Source: Candidatus Gastranaerophilales bacterium (GTDB lineage: Bacteria > Cyanobacteriota > Vampirovibrionia > Gastranaerophilales > Gastranaerophilaceae). Taken from it: DNA of 64,000 nt. Both the position numbers and the translations under genes were made by a program. The DNA lies in the NCBI GenBank assembly GCA_944324175.1, contig CALUVH010000001.1:1-64000 (forward strand). Reading direction: 5' to 3'. A model generated the notes under the pieces. The model did no database searches. It worked only from the letters and a program-made list of their open reading frames with translations, and was not told where the DNA came from. Of this stretch, positions 51,684 through 60,143 are shown piece after piece (the stretch's first letter is position 1; the number at the start of each line of letters is the position of its first letter).

Positions 51684-54063
51684 TAACATTGAACAGTTGA
51701 AGCGCGCTATTGATGTGGAGATAAAACACCGCTATATTGATATCCATGGAAAATCTCAAGCTTTTTCATCATTTATAAAAAAACAGGCTCAAAAATACTA
51801 TAAACTTTCAAATAAAAATCCAAAATGGGCAGTAATTATAGAGATTTTTGAACACTATCCTTTTGAAAATGTAACCGGTCGTCGTCTTGCAATTGATAGA
51901 CTTATTAAAGTCATCAAATCAGAGCTTGATACAAAAACATCAGTTAACGAAAAAAACAACACTAAAGAAATTACGAAACCTGCTGATAAATTAGATGTAA
52001 TGTATATCAAAGGTGTTGGTCCCAAAGTTGCGTATAAATTAAATAAATTGGGAATTTATACGGCACACGATCTTTTGACATACTTTCCTAAAAAACATGT
52101 TGATTATTCGTCCAGAACACTCATAAAAAACTTGATTGAAGGTTCAAATACGACAATTTTTGGATACATTAAATCGGTTAGCGCTTTCACCTCAAAAAAT
52201 AATCTTTCTGTCATAAAGGTTAAAATTGAAGATGAAAGTGGTAATATTGAATTGAGCTTCTTTCAAGCAAAAGCTAATCGCTATGTACTTGAAAGAACAA
52301 AATCACAATTTCCTGTAGGGACAGGTATAATGCTTTCAGGTCTGGTAAAGATGAACAACTACAGTCACAAATTGACAATTGATAAACCTACTTATTCTAT
52401 TATGACCGGTGAATTTCTTGAAGACAAATCAACTAATTTAAATATTGCGAGAATAGTACCTATCTATCCTTTATGCGAAGGTTTAAGTATAAAAGTCCTT
52501 CGGCGAGCTATATATAACGCACTACAACTGTATAAAAATGATATTATAAATGTAATTCCGGAAGAAATAAGAAAAAAAATCGGTATTTTGGAAAAAAGCA
52601 TAGCTATCGAACAAATTCATTTTCCAGAAAATATGGAAATACTTGAACAAGCTAGGTTTTCTCTCATCTTTGAGGAACTTTTTCTAATTCAGCTAAAAAT
52701 GGTAAGAATTCGCGAAGATGCTGTAAAAAATCATTCTTCACTAGCATTAGAGGTACATAAAAATGGTCTGGTTCAAAAATTTATAGAAAGTCTACCCTTT
52801 GAACTTACAACAGGGCAAAAAAAAGCTGTCAATGAAATCCTGAATGATTTAAACAGCAATAGACCTATGGGAAGGCTTCTACAGGGAGATGTTGGTAGTG
52901 GAAAAACTGTAGTTGCAACAATTATGTTACTTGCAGCCGTTGAAAACCATTACCAAGGTGCACTTATGGCACCAACAGAAATTCTCGCACAACAGCATTA
53001 TAACAATCTCAGACAATGGCTAACTCCACTGGGATTAAGTGTAGGTCTATTTTTAGGAAGTCAAGGTAAGAAAATCCGCGATAAGTTTAGAACTGATCTA
53101 TTAAATGGGCAAATGAATATTGCCGTAGGTACTCATGCTCTAATACAGGAAGGGGTCGAATTTAATAATCTTGGCGCCATTGTAGTTGATGAACAGCACC
53201 GATTTGGAGTAAAGCAAAGAAACGTACTAAAAAAGAAATCACAGAATCCGCAAATGCTCACAATGACAGCGACTCCAATTCCTCGTACTCTTGCCTTGAC
53301 TTTACATGGTGATCTTGATTTAACTATTATTGATGAGCTTCCTAAAGGCAGAAAACCCATAATTACTACCCTAACTTCCACTCATAAATCAGTCTACCAA
53401 CTAATAAAAAAAGAAATAGAGGCAGGACGGCAGGCTTATGTCGTATATCCTCTTATAGAAGAAAGCGAAACATTATCTGCAAAAGCTGCAACCATAGAAG
53501 CCGAAAAATTACAAAATGAAGTATTCCCACAATTCAAAATTGGACTTTTGCATGGCAAACTAAAAAACGAAGAAAAAGAGCAAATCATGTCTGACTTTAA
53601 AAATCATAGATATGATATACTTGTTTCTACAACTGTCGTTGAAGTAGGAGTCGATGTACCTAATGCCACGGTTATGCTAATTGAAAATGCTGAGCGTTTT
53701 GGGCTTTCACAACTGCACCAGCTTAGAGGTCGTGTAGGAAGAAACAGCCTTCAATCATACTGTATTCTTCATTCTTCATCAAGATCTCAAGAAACACGTG
53801 CCAGACTAAATATCATGACGCAAACAAATGACGGTTTCGTCATAGCTGAAAAGGATTTACAACTTAGAGGTCCTGGTGAGTTTCTTGGGACAAGACAAAG
53901 CGGAATGCCTGATCTTATAATATCCGACGTCGTTAGGGATGCTAAGATTTTGGAATTAGCTCGCAATGAAGCTATTGGATTTATCAGAGAAAATGACCTT
54001 AAAAAATATCCGATTCTTGAAAATGCAACCTCACTTAGAATGTACAGTGGACTTGATATTTAA
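51676..54063 (+). CDS. recG: ATP-dependent DNA helicase RecG
   Basis: 795 residues, longer than E. coli RecG (693) because of a ~105-residue N-terminal extension. After that come a wedge-type OB part (MYIKGVGPKVAYKLNKLGI, then YFPKKHVDYS) and the helicase core: Walker A GDVGSGKTV, DEQHRFG, TATPIPRTL, and the C-terminal QLRGRVGR. RecG remodels stalled replication forks and Holliday junctions. Its start overlaps the cyclase gene by 8 nt. Confidence 0.96.
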   Translation: MIDNIEQLKRAIDVEIKHRYIDIHGKSQAFSSFIKKQAQKYYKLSNKNPKWAVIIEIFEHYPFENVTGRRLAIDRLIKVIKSELDTKTSVNEKNNTKEITKPADKLDVMYIKGVGPKVAYKLNKLGIYTAHDLLTYFPKKHVDYSSRTLIKNLIEGSNTTIFGYIKSVSAFTSKNNLSVIKVKIEDESGNIELSFFQAKANRYVLERTKSQFPVGTGIMLSGLVKMNNYSHKLTIDKPTYSIMTGEFLEDKSTNLNIARIVPIYPLCEGLSIKVLRRAIYNALQLYKNDIINVIPEEIRKKIGILEKSIAIEQIHFPENMEILEQARFSLIFEELFLIQLKMVRIREDAVKNHSSLALEVHKNGLVQKFIESLPFELTTGQKKAVNEILNDLNSNRPMGRLLQGDVGSGKTVVATIMLLAAVENHYQGALMAPTEILAQQHYNNLRQWLTPLGLSVGLFLGSQGKKIRDKFRTDLLNGQMNIAVGTHALIQEGVEFNNLGAIVVDEQHRFGVKQRNVLKKKSQNPQMLTMTATPIPRTLALTLHGDLDLTIIDELPKGRKPIITTLTSTHKSVYQLIKKEIEAGRQAYVVYPLIEESETLSAKAATIEAEKLQNEVFPQFKIGLLHGKLKNEEKEQIMSDFKNHRYDILVSTTVVEVGVDVPNATVMLIENAERFGLSQLHQLRGRVGRNSLQSYCILHSSSRSQETRARLNIMTQTNDGFVIAEKDLQLRGPGEFLGTRQSGMPDLIISDVVRDAKILELARNEAIGFIRENDLKKYPILENATSLRMYSGLDI

Positions 54064-54079
54064 CTATTATATTAAGTTT

Positions 54080-54142
54080 TGTTAAGCCTCAGCACTTGCA
54101 TAAGGCAATTATTTATTTTGTATATACTTTATATATATACAG
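54080..54142 (+). promoter_or_regulatory. Two-part promoter element, copy 2
   Basis: TGTTAA begins at 54080 and GTATATACTTTATATAT at 54120 (40 nt apart). The box starts 44 nt before the ATG at 54164. It is the same element as before 23043, 55863 and 56846. Confidence 0.75.
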
Positions 54143-54163
54143 AGAAAAAGAGAGGTATAAACT

Positions 54164-55738
54164 ATGGTACACATGCCCCCATACTTTAGAAATCCACCTA
54201 GATACATTAGATCAAGTCACACGGACATTATAAATATAAACGTTGGAAGTGGCTGTGGAGGTCATGTCCATCACTGTTCAGGAGGTTGGGGCATGAGCAA
54301 AGGAATGAGCACAATGTTTGGCATTGGCTTGTTAACAAGTTTCCTTGGCAATTTATTTAATAGAGGTAACAGCCAAGCAACAATGATTCAGCAACCTATG
54401 TTTATGATGCCTCAGCAACCAATGCTATATGGCTACAATAATTACAATATGGGCTATAATGCAGGATTATACACTCCTGGTAGTGCAAACGGAATGCAGA
54501 ACTCAGGTTATAATGCCGGTTTTAATCAAGGATTATATGGAAGCACTAATCCTTACGGACAATATTCAAATATGCAAGGACAATATGGTCAACAACAACA
54601 AACCCTTGCCACAAAGGCGAACGAATTAGTTTCCATGGTTAAGGATTTGGGTAACGATTACGGATTCACATTTGGTGAAAATGAGGAAATACCTAAAATG
54701 TCTGCCGATGGTCAACAATACACATACAAAGGTAAGACGTTTGATACCGTAACTGACCTAAGAAACTTTATTGAAAAACAGGAGGGTCTAGGCTGTACGC
54801 CAAACTCACCCTTAGCACAAGATGATACAGAAATAGTGTCAGAAACTCCAATCGTAATTAACGGTAATGAGGATACAGAATCTGAAGAAACCACTTCGAC
54901 AAATCCTACTACAGCTAATCGGCCAAACGTAACCGATGAAGAACCAGCTGAAGATGTGTCATCACAAAGTAATCAACCTACACAAAATGTTAAGCCTGAA
55001 ACAACTCCTGTCAGTACAAGACCTACACTTTCCGGTAAAGTCATGACAAAAGAACAGTCAGAAATAATGTTTGCTGAGCTTAATGAAGTTTTTGGAGAAA
55101 TACCTGCTGGTGTTGAGCTTAATTCGGATGGAACCTATAATTACGGTAAATATCAAAATATCGGAATTAATGCTTTAAAATACGCAGTATCTGCAAAGAA
55201 AAATTACGAATCTACGCCGGAAACTAAAGTGGACTACAATAACTTTGTAAATAACTACAATGGTAGAATTTACTCAGATGGTCAACTTTCAATTACTAAA
55301 CAGCAAATCTCGAATACAGAAACTCTAGGTGCCTTTTTGGTAAGAAACAACCCTGAAACATCTATAGAACTTGGTAAAATTAGTGCGGAAGACTTCGAGA
55401 AAACGTTTAAAAATATGCTTGAGGACAATGTAAAAAATGCCAAAAACAGTATTACACTAGAAGAATTCATAAAATATCATCAAGCATATGAAGCTAACGC
55501 AAAAAATGGTATACTTAGACGCGATAATGAAAGACAAAAATACGAAACTGTTGATATCACATCCGCAGACTCAGCTAACCTGAGAAATATGTTCAGCGCA
55601 ATGTCTAATGGTAAAAATACTCTAAGCAAAGAACAATATGTTAAATTTATGACTGAATTGTTTAGTCACCATAATGGAAAATTAACAAGAGCACAATTTG
55701 ATGATTTCTGCGTCAATTGGATAAATAAAAACAATTAA
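54164..55738 (+). CDS. Envelope protein A of the tandem trio, with EF-hand-like C-terminus
   Basis: 524 residues. The N-terminus (about 1-45) is polar with a short beta-like TDIININVGSG and a Cys/His patch (GCGGHVHHC). A hydrophobic segment follows (about 48-65, FGIGLLTSFLGNLF) and ends in NRG. Next come a Gln/Met/Tyr/Gly-rich region (65-150), a Thr/Glu/Pro-rich linker (about 220-295) and a C-terminal helical region (about 300-524). That region has EF-hand-like loops (EDNVKNAKNSITLEEF, SHHNGKLTRAQFDDF). The layout matches the next two genes. AGAGAGG precedes the ATG. No signal peptide and no known family as a whole. Confidence 0.75.
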   Translation: MVHMPPYFRNPPRYIRSSHTDIININVGSGCGGHVHHCSGGWGMSKGMSTMFGIGLLTSFLGNLFNRGNSQATMIQQPMFMMPQQPMLYGYNNYNMGYNAGLYTPGSANGMQNSGYNAGFNQGLYGSTNPYGQYSNMQGQYGQQQQTLATKANELVSMVKDLGNDYGFTFGENEEIPKMSADGQQYTYKGKTFDTVTDLRNFIEKQEGLGCTPNSPLAQDDTEIVSETPIVINGNEDTESEETTSTNPTTANRPNVTDEEPAEDVSSQSNQPTQNVKPETTPVSTRPTLSGKVMTKEQSEIMFAELNEVFGEIPAGVELNSDGTYNYGKYQNIGINALKYAVSAKKNYESTPETKVDYNNFVNNYNGRIYSDGQLSITKQQISNTETLGAFLVRNNPETSIELGKISAEDFEKTFKNMLEDNVKNAKNSITLEEFIKYHQAYEANAKNGILRRDNERQKYETVDITSADSANLRNMFSAMSNGKNTLSKEQYVKFMTELFSHHNGKLTRAQFDDFCVNWINKNN

Positions 55739-55742
55739 TCAT

Positions 55743-55774
55743 AACGCCGTCTATCTTTTTAGACGGCGTTTATT
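55743..55774 (+). terminator. Terminator between envelope genes A and B
   Basis: AACGCCGTCT (55743-55752) pairs with AGACGGCGTT (55761-55770), followed by TATT. It separates gene A from the promoter of gene B. Confidence 0.85.
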
Positions 55775-55780
55775 AAGATT

Positions 55781-55841
55781 TGTTAAACTTTTGAATTTAT
55801 CTGAAAAAAAAGCAGCTGTATATACTTTATATATATAAGAA
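55781..55841 (+). promoter_or_regulatory. Two-part promoter element, copy 3
   Basis: TGTTAA at 55781 and GTATATACTTTATATATATAAG from 55818 (37 nt apart). The box starts 45 nt before the ATG at 55863. Confidence 0.75.
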
Positions 55842-55862
55842 CTAAATAAGAGGACGAGTAAT

Positions 55863-56705
55863 ATGACACTTTACAACATGGTTGGTTGTAATACAAGTCG
55901 AACACACTCGGGTGGAGTCACGCTCCGAGCCGGTCAGTTCCGCAGTACAAGAAGTTGCCAAATTAAAAATACAACCATAAACAATACAAATGTCATTATT
56001 AAGCAAAACAATCGAGCCTGCACGTCAGCACCTACTTATTGCGCTGTACCGCAGCAAAGCAATGGGTTGGCAGATATACTAAACTTCATAATGACACTTG
56101 GTGGGCTACTTACTCCACTATTCAAAAAAGACACCTCCCCTCCTGAAGTTGAAGAAGGAAAAGGTGCACCAGAACAAGAAGTCGAAACACCTCCACCGAA
56201 ACAAGAGGTTGTAGCTGAAGAACCTGTAATAGCAAAATCTGTCGATCCACAAGATGTGTACGCAGCAGAAATAACACCGAACACGGTACAAGAAGAAGGT
56301 GCAACACACACGGTAAGACACGGCGAATGCTGGTATGATGTTCTCGATGCAAAATATCCTGGCATACCAAATACAGATAGAAAAGCAGCTATGAGAGCTC
56401 TGAAACAAGCTAATGGTATGACAAATCCAAATTCAGCAGATATGCCAAGAAAAATGTACCTTCCAAATGAAATAACAGTCAATGGTCATACTTACAAGTT
56501 AAATAATGACAATGACGTTATTGGTACAGTTAAAGAGTTCACCACAGGAGGCATGTACAACGCAAATATACCATCTTTTGAATCAACAACATACAGTGTT
56601 ACAGGAACAAAAAATGGTGAAAATGCATACAGTGCAACTTTCGATCAAAAAGCTCAAGCTGAAGCCGCCAAAGCAAAATGGGAAGCTCAAAATGATTCTG
56701 AATAA
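55863..56705 (+). CDS. Envelope protein B of the tandem trio, with LysM-like C-terminus
   Basis: 280 residues. The N-terminal part has Cys and a beta-like NNTNVIIKQNN (about 40-50) and C-A-V patches. A hydrophobic segment (about 68-87) ends in LFKKD. A Pro/Glu-rich linker (90-140) follows. The C-terminal part (about 145-210, HTVRHGECWYDVLDAKYP...LKQANGM...MYLPNEI) resembles a LysM domain, so it may bind peptidoglycan. AGAGGAC precedes the ATG. It shares architecture and promoter with its neighbours; no whole-protein family is known to me. Confidence 0.75.
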   Translation: MTLYNMVGCNTSRTHSGGVTLRAGQFRSTRSCQIKNTTINNTNVIIKQNNRACTSAPTYCAVPQQSNGLADILNFIMTLGGLLTPLFKKDTSPPEVEEGKGAPEQEVETPPPKQEVVAEEPVIAKSVDPQDVYAAEITPNTVQEEGATHTVRHGECWYDVLDAKYPGIPNTDRKAAMRALKQANGMTNPNSADMPRKMYLPNEITVNGHTYKLNNDNDVIGTVKEFTTGGMYNANIPSFESTTYSVTGTKNGENAYSATFDQKAQAEAAKAKWEAQNDSE

Positions 56706-56738
56706 ACTCCTTCCATATATATTGTGGAAGGAGTTTTT
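56704..56738 (+). terminator. Terminator between envelope genes B and C
   Basis: AAACTCCTTCCA pairs with TGGAAGGAGTTT (56704-56735) and is followed by TTT. Confidence 0.85.
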
Positions 56739-56759
56739 TATAGGCAGATTGTTAAGAAA

Positions 56760-56823
56760 TGTTAAAAAGATATATACTAAAAAAGCAATTTTTTTATAAG
56801 TATATACTTTATATATATAAGAG
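56760..56823 (+). promoter_or_regulatory. Two-part promoter element, copy 4
   Basis: TGTTAA at 56760 (another TGTTAA at 56750) and GTATATACTTTATATATATAAG from 56800 (40 nt apart). The box starts 46 nt before the ATG at 56846. Confidence 0.75.
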
Positions 56824-56845
56824 AGTATAACATGAGGAATACAAA

Positions 56846-57556
56846 ATGACAGTCATTGGAGGTATCGCTACAACCCCAAGAAAGGATATTAAACCTGTCG
56901 CGTATAACGGAATACGTTCTACGGGATTTAAAGGTGTAAATGTATTCCCTAGCACAACAGTCGTAAATAAAACGATTGTCGTAAATCAAGATAATGAGTG
57001 TAATTGTAAAAAAAGTAGCGGGAACTTCTGGACAAAATTGGCAGGAGTATTAACTGGAGTAGTCTCAGCACTCGGTATAGGAACTATGATAGCAGGGCTA
57101 TTCAAAAAAGATAAAGCTGAGGAATCGCCGGAAACACAACCGCAACCTCAAGTCCAACCACAGCCAGAAACTCCTGAACCAAGCACAAGTAAGACTTTAT
57201 TCGGAGGACAATTAGAGCAAGTTGTAGTCACAGGCGATGCTTCGAAAGCAAAAAATGGTGTAAAGGCATTCCAAAGCAATTTACCAGAAAATGTTGAAGA
57301 TGCAGCAGCAGAGTTAAAACAAATGTATAGCGGCATTATTAGTGATATTTCGCTTGAGAAACAATCTGATGGAACATACAAAGCAACCATATTGGTACCT
57401 GATACACTTAAACACAGCGGAGCAACTGCTTCTACTACTTTGTATAATATAAAAACATCTGATGATTTGGACACGGCAATTATGAAGGCTATGGACAATT
57501 TACGTGCTGTAGACAACAATCCATTTGCCAGCAAACCTGAAACTGAAGCAACATAA
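56846..57556 (+). CDS. Envelope protein C of the tandem trio
   Basis: 236 residues. The N-terminal part holds a beta-like VNKTIVVNQDN and a CNCKK patch (about 41-57). A hydrophobic segment (about 62-86, GVLTGVVSALGIGTMIAGLF) ends in KKDKAEE. A Pro/Gln/Glu-rich linker follows, and a C-terminal alpha/beta domain (about 115-225; SDGTYKATILVPDTL, TSDDLDTAIMKAMDNL) is not recognised. TGAGGA lies before the ATG. The layout and promoter match genes A and B, so the three form a related set with different outer domains. Confidence 0.75.
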   Translation: MTVIGGIATTPRKDIKPVAYNGIRSTGFKGVNVFPSTTVVNKTIVVNQDNECNCKKSSGNFWTKLAGVLTGVVSALGIGTMIAGLFKKDKAEESPETQPQPQVQPQPETPEPSTSKTLFGGQLEQVVVTGDASKAKNGVKAFQSNLPENVEDAAAELKQMYSGIISDISLEKQSDGTYKATILVPDTLKHSGATASTTLYNIKTSDDLDTAIMKAMDNLRAVDNNPFASKPETEAT

Positions 57557-57580
57557 TTTTGTATCGGAATTTTTACAAAT

Positions 57581-57609
57581 ATTGCAAAGTGATTTCAAAA
57601 ACGCTATAA
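57581..57609 (+). promoter_or_regulatory. Promoter of rpiB
   Basis: TTGCAA (57581-57586), a 17-nt spacer and perfect TATAAT (57604-57609). The ATG is at 57641. Confidence 0.7.
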
Positions 57610-57640
57610 TGATTATGTAGTATTTTAAAGAGGTGTTTAT

Positions 57641-58075
57641 ATGGAAGATTTAAAAGTTGCAGTTGGCTCTGATCACGGTGGATTTCGTTACAAAGAACAA
57701 ATTATTGAATATTTAAAATCAAGAAATATACCGTATTTTGATGTAGGCACCCACACACCAGAGGCGTGTGATTATCCAGTTATAGCAAGGAAAGTTGCTG
57801 AACTTGTAATTTCGGGGCAGGCCAATAGAGGCATTTTAGTATGTGGAACCGGCATTGGAATGTCAATTACTGCTAACAAAGTAAAAGGAATACGTGCTGC
57901 TTTATGTGGAGATACATATTCAGCAAGGGTATCTCGTGCCCATAATAACGCTAACATTCTATGCTTGGGTGAACGCGTTATTGGTGAACATTTAGCACTA
58001 GATATTGTTGATATTTGGCTTAAAACAGGTTTTGAAGGCGGACGTCACAAGCGTCGTGTAGATATCATAGAATAA
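57641..58075 (+). CDS. rpiB: Ribose-5-phosphate isomerase B
   Basis: 144 residues, RpiB/LacAB family. The substrate-binding SDHGGF and catalytic Cys in the CGTGIGMSI motif are present, with NNANILCLGERV and GRHKRRV at the C-terminus. It interconverts ribulose 5- and ribose 5-phosphate in the pentose phosphate pathway. It is a single-gene unit with its own promoter and terminator. AGAGGTG precedes the ATG. Confidence 0.95.
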   Translation: MEDLKVAVGSDHGGFRYKEQIIEYLKSRNIPYFDVGTHTPEACDYPVIARKVAELVISGQANRGILVCGTGIGMSITANKVKGIRAALCGDTYSARVSRAHNNANILCLGERVIGEHLALDIVDIWLKTGFEGGRHKRRVDIIE

Positions 58076-58082
58076 TTGAAGC

Positions 58083-58113
58083 TTGTCCCTCGCATATTGA
58101 GGGACAAATCTTT
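58083..58113 (+). terminator. Terminator of rpiB
   Basis: TTGTCCCTC (58083-58091) pairs with GAGGGACAA (58099-58107); a short T-containing tail follows. It lies 13 nt before the rsfS ATG, so some readthrough is likely. Confidence 0.65.
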
Positions 58114-58126
58114 ATAGGAGAAACCA

Positions 58127-58522
58127 ATGAATGAAGAATTAAATTCAAAAAAATTAGCTTGCATAATAGCAGGAACGCTCGATGACAAGTTAGGTAAAGA
58201 GATCACAATACTAAACATAAGCAATGTATCTTCTTTAGCTGATTATTTTGTAATTGTTACAGGAGATTCAACTCCACATGTAAAAGCACTTATGGAACAT
58301 ACAAAAGATAGAATCAAAAATTTATTTCAAAAATTACCTGTAAGAATGGAGAATGATGCTAAGAACAGATGGAATTTACTTGATTACGGAGATGTGGTCG
58401 TTCATATTTTACATAGAGATGAAAGAGAAACTTATGCAATTGAAAAATTTTGGAATCATGCGTTTAGTATTCCTGAGGCCGAGTGGAGGGAAATTGCAAA
58501 AGATTATACGCAATATGCGTAA
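58127..58522 (+). CDS. rsfS: Ribosomal silencing factor RsfS
   Basis: 131 residues. RsfS binds L14 on the 50S subunit and blocks subunit joining under starvation. The family core is visible: LNISNVSSLADYFVIVTGDS, then VRMEND...W-N-LLDYGDVVVHILHRDERETY and the C-terminal WREI. AGGAGAAA precedes the ATG. In many bacteria it lies beside nadD; here the neighbours are rpiB and a TPR gene. Confidence 0.93.
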   Translation: MNEELNSKKLACIIAGTLDDKLGKEITILNISNVSSLADYFVIVTGDSTPHVKALMEHTKDRIKNLFQKLPVRMENDAKNRWNLLDYGDVVVHILHRDERETYAIEKFWNHAFSIPEAEWREIAKDYTQYA

Positions 58523-58604
58523 TGTTACAAAATCTAAATATATTGCATAACTCAAAATATAAGTTAGAATTATATAGTAGTGTAATAGATACAGGGAAAT
58601 AATA

Positions 58605-59672
58605 ATGGACAGAGCTGAATTAGATAAGAAAATAAATGAAGCCATTATGGCAATGGCAAAAGATCCTCAAAATGCAGATAATTACCATCGATTATCAGAA
58701 TTATACATCCAACAACAGAATTATGACAAAGTTATCTCAGTACTAGAGAGTCTTTTGACAATTCATCCTAATGATGTTCAAGGTCTTATCGGAATGGGAA
58801 CTATGTGGTTTTATGAAAAAGATTTTAGAAAATCACTTTCATATTACAACAGAGCACTTGAAATTAATCCCAAAAATTACCTAATCTATTATAATATTGG
58901 TAATGTATTTGCTGAATGGAAAAATTTCGACAAGGCATTATTTTACTATAACAGGGCAATAGACTTAAATTCAACAAATCCTGAGATATACAATGCCATT
59001 GCACTTTTATATCAAGACTTTGAAGAATATGTTGAATCAAAAGCCTATTATGAAAAGGCATTATCGTTAGATCCTGATAATATAACCGCATTAGTTGATA
59101 TGGGTAATGTTTGTTTTAAGTTATTTGATTATGCCACAGCATTAGAGTTATACAAAAGAGTATTTTTGCTAAATCCTGATAATAAAATTGTGGCAATATG
59201 CATTGGAAATACTTTAACCCTAATGAGAGAAAAAGAACAAGCATACAATTACTTTGAAAAAGCTCTTACAATGGAGGGTGATAATTATAAAGCTTATATT
59301 TGTTATGCCATTTCATTGTCTGAATTCGGTGAATATGATATGGCAGTTGAAATGTACAAACGTGCAGTAAATGTATCACCAAACGAGACGAATGCTCAGG
59401 TTTTACTTGCAAACCTTTACACAAACTTTAACAGACTTGATTTAGCTATGGATCTTTATAAACAGTGCTTGCAACTAAAACCAAACAGTGCGCAAATATA
59501 TATGCTGCTTGGAAATGCTCATTACCTGCAAGGTGATATTGAACAAGCACTTGCCTCATACAAATCATCAATTAACATTGAACCTGAAAATGATGAATAC
59601 AAACTAATTTTTAATCAAGTTGTTGATGAGTTTATTGATTTGAAACGTAACGGAGAAATAGAGAAGGCATAA
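58605..59672 (+). CDS. TPR-repeat protein
   Basis: 355 residues made almost entirely of tetratricopeptide repeats, about nine or ten, with the usual A-L/Y-Y-Y-x-x-A-L/I-x-(L/I)-x-P pattern at 34-residue spacing (for example YYNRALEINPKNYLIYYN, YYEKALSLDPDNITAL). It is a cytoplasmic protein-interaction scaffold with no other domain. It shares one base with the next gene's start region (TAATG), so it is translationally coupled to the Tic20-like membrane protein. Confidence 0.9.
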   Translation: MDRAELDKKINEAIMAMAKDPQNADNYHRLSELYIQQQNYDKVISVLESLLTIHPNDVQGLIGMGTMWFYEKDFRKSLSYYNRALEINPKNYLIYYNIGNVFAEWKNFDKALFYYNRAIDLNSTNPEIYNAIALLYQDFEEYVESKAYYEKALSLDPDNITALVDMGNVCFKLFDYATALELYKRVFLLNPDNKIVAICIGNTLTLMREKEQAYNYFEKALTMEGDNYKAYICYAISLSEFGEYDMAVEMYKRAVNVSPNETNAQVLLANLYTNFNRLDLAMDLYKQCLQLKPNSAQIYMLLGNAHYLQGDIEQALASYKSSINIEPENDEYKLIFNQVVDEFIDLKRNGEIEKA

Positions 59673-60079
59673 TGGAAAATTCAAAACCTTATTTAATTGA
59701 AAGAATAGTATCAGGTCTCAGTTACCCCACAATGGGACTGGTAGGATTTGTTTGGTTACTTTTGGGTCTTTTTACAAATGCGAAGTTAAGACCTTTTGTT
59801 CAATACCACATATTTCAATCTATTTTTATTTCAATTGCGTTGATATTATTGAATATGTTATTAGGATTTGTGCTTAACATACTGAGCGCTATACCGTTTT
59901 TAAACATAATAGTACTGTATATTTCGATGTTTTTGAATGCTCCGATACTGCTTAATTTTTCGGTAATACAACTTGTTGTAAATATAACACTGCTATACCT
60001 TTGTATATCAGCATTTTTGGGGCATTATTCATATGTTCCTTACGTTTCTGAAATCATTGAGCAAAATGTAAGAAGATAA
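59672..60079 (+). CDS. Tic20/DUF4870-like four-span membrane protein
   Basis: 135 residues with four hydrophobic segments (about 20-33, 47-69, 72-95, 100-120). The pattern SYPTMGLVGF...FVQYHIFQSIFISIAL resembles the Tic20 family of cyanobacterial/plastid membrane proteins (Tic20-like, also called DUF4870-like), which are linked to protein import in plastids. Function here is unknown. Translation is coupled to the TPR gene, suggesting the TPR protein docks on this membrane protein. Confidence 0.7.
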   Translation: MENSKPYLIERIVSGLSYPTMGLVGFVWLLLGLFTNAKLRPFVQYHIFQSIFISIALILLNMLLGFVLNILSAIPFLNIIVLYISMFLNAPILLNFSVIQLVVNITLLYLCISAFLGHYSYVPYVSEIIEQNVRR

Positions 60080-60099
60080 TTTTAAAACAGATACCACAA

Positions 60100-60132
60100 C
60101 CGTGGCAGTTCAGAACTGCCACGGCAAAATTT
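60100..60132. terminator. Bidirectional terminator between convergent genes
   Basis: CCGTGGCAGTT (60100-60110) pairs perfectly with AACTGCCACGG (60114-60124). A short T-containing tail lies on the plus strand and T/A-rich sequence lies on the other side. Confidence 0.85.
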
Positions 60133-60143
60133 TGAAAATTCAA

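Noticed and set aside
56036-56482. 148-residue antisense frame opposite envelope gene B (and similar frames at 56118 and 56122)
   Set aside because: It lies wholly opposite a gene with promoter, ribosome binding site and domain support; its composition is that of a reverse complement of Pro/Glu-rich coding sequence.
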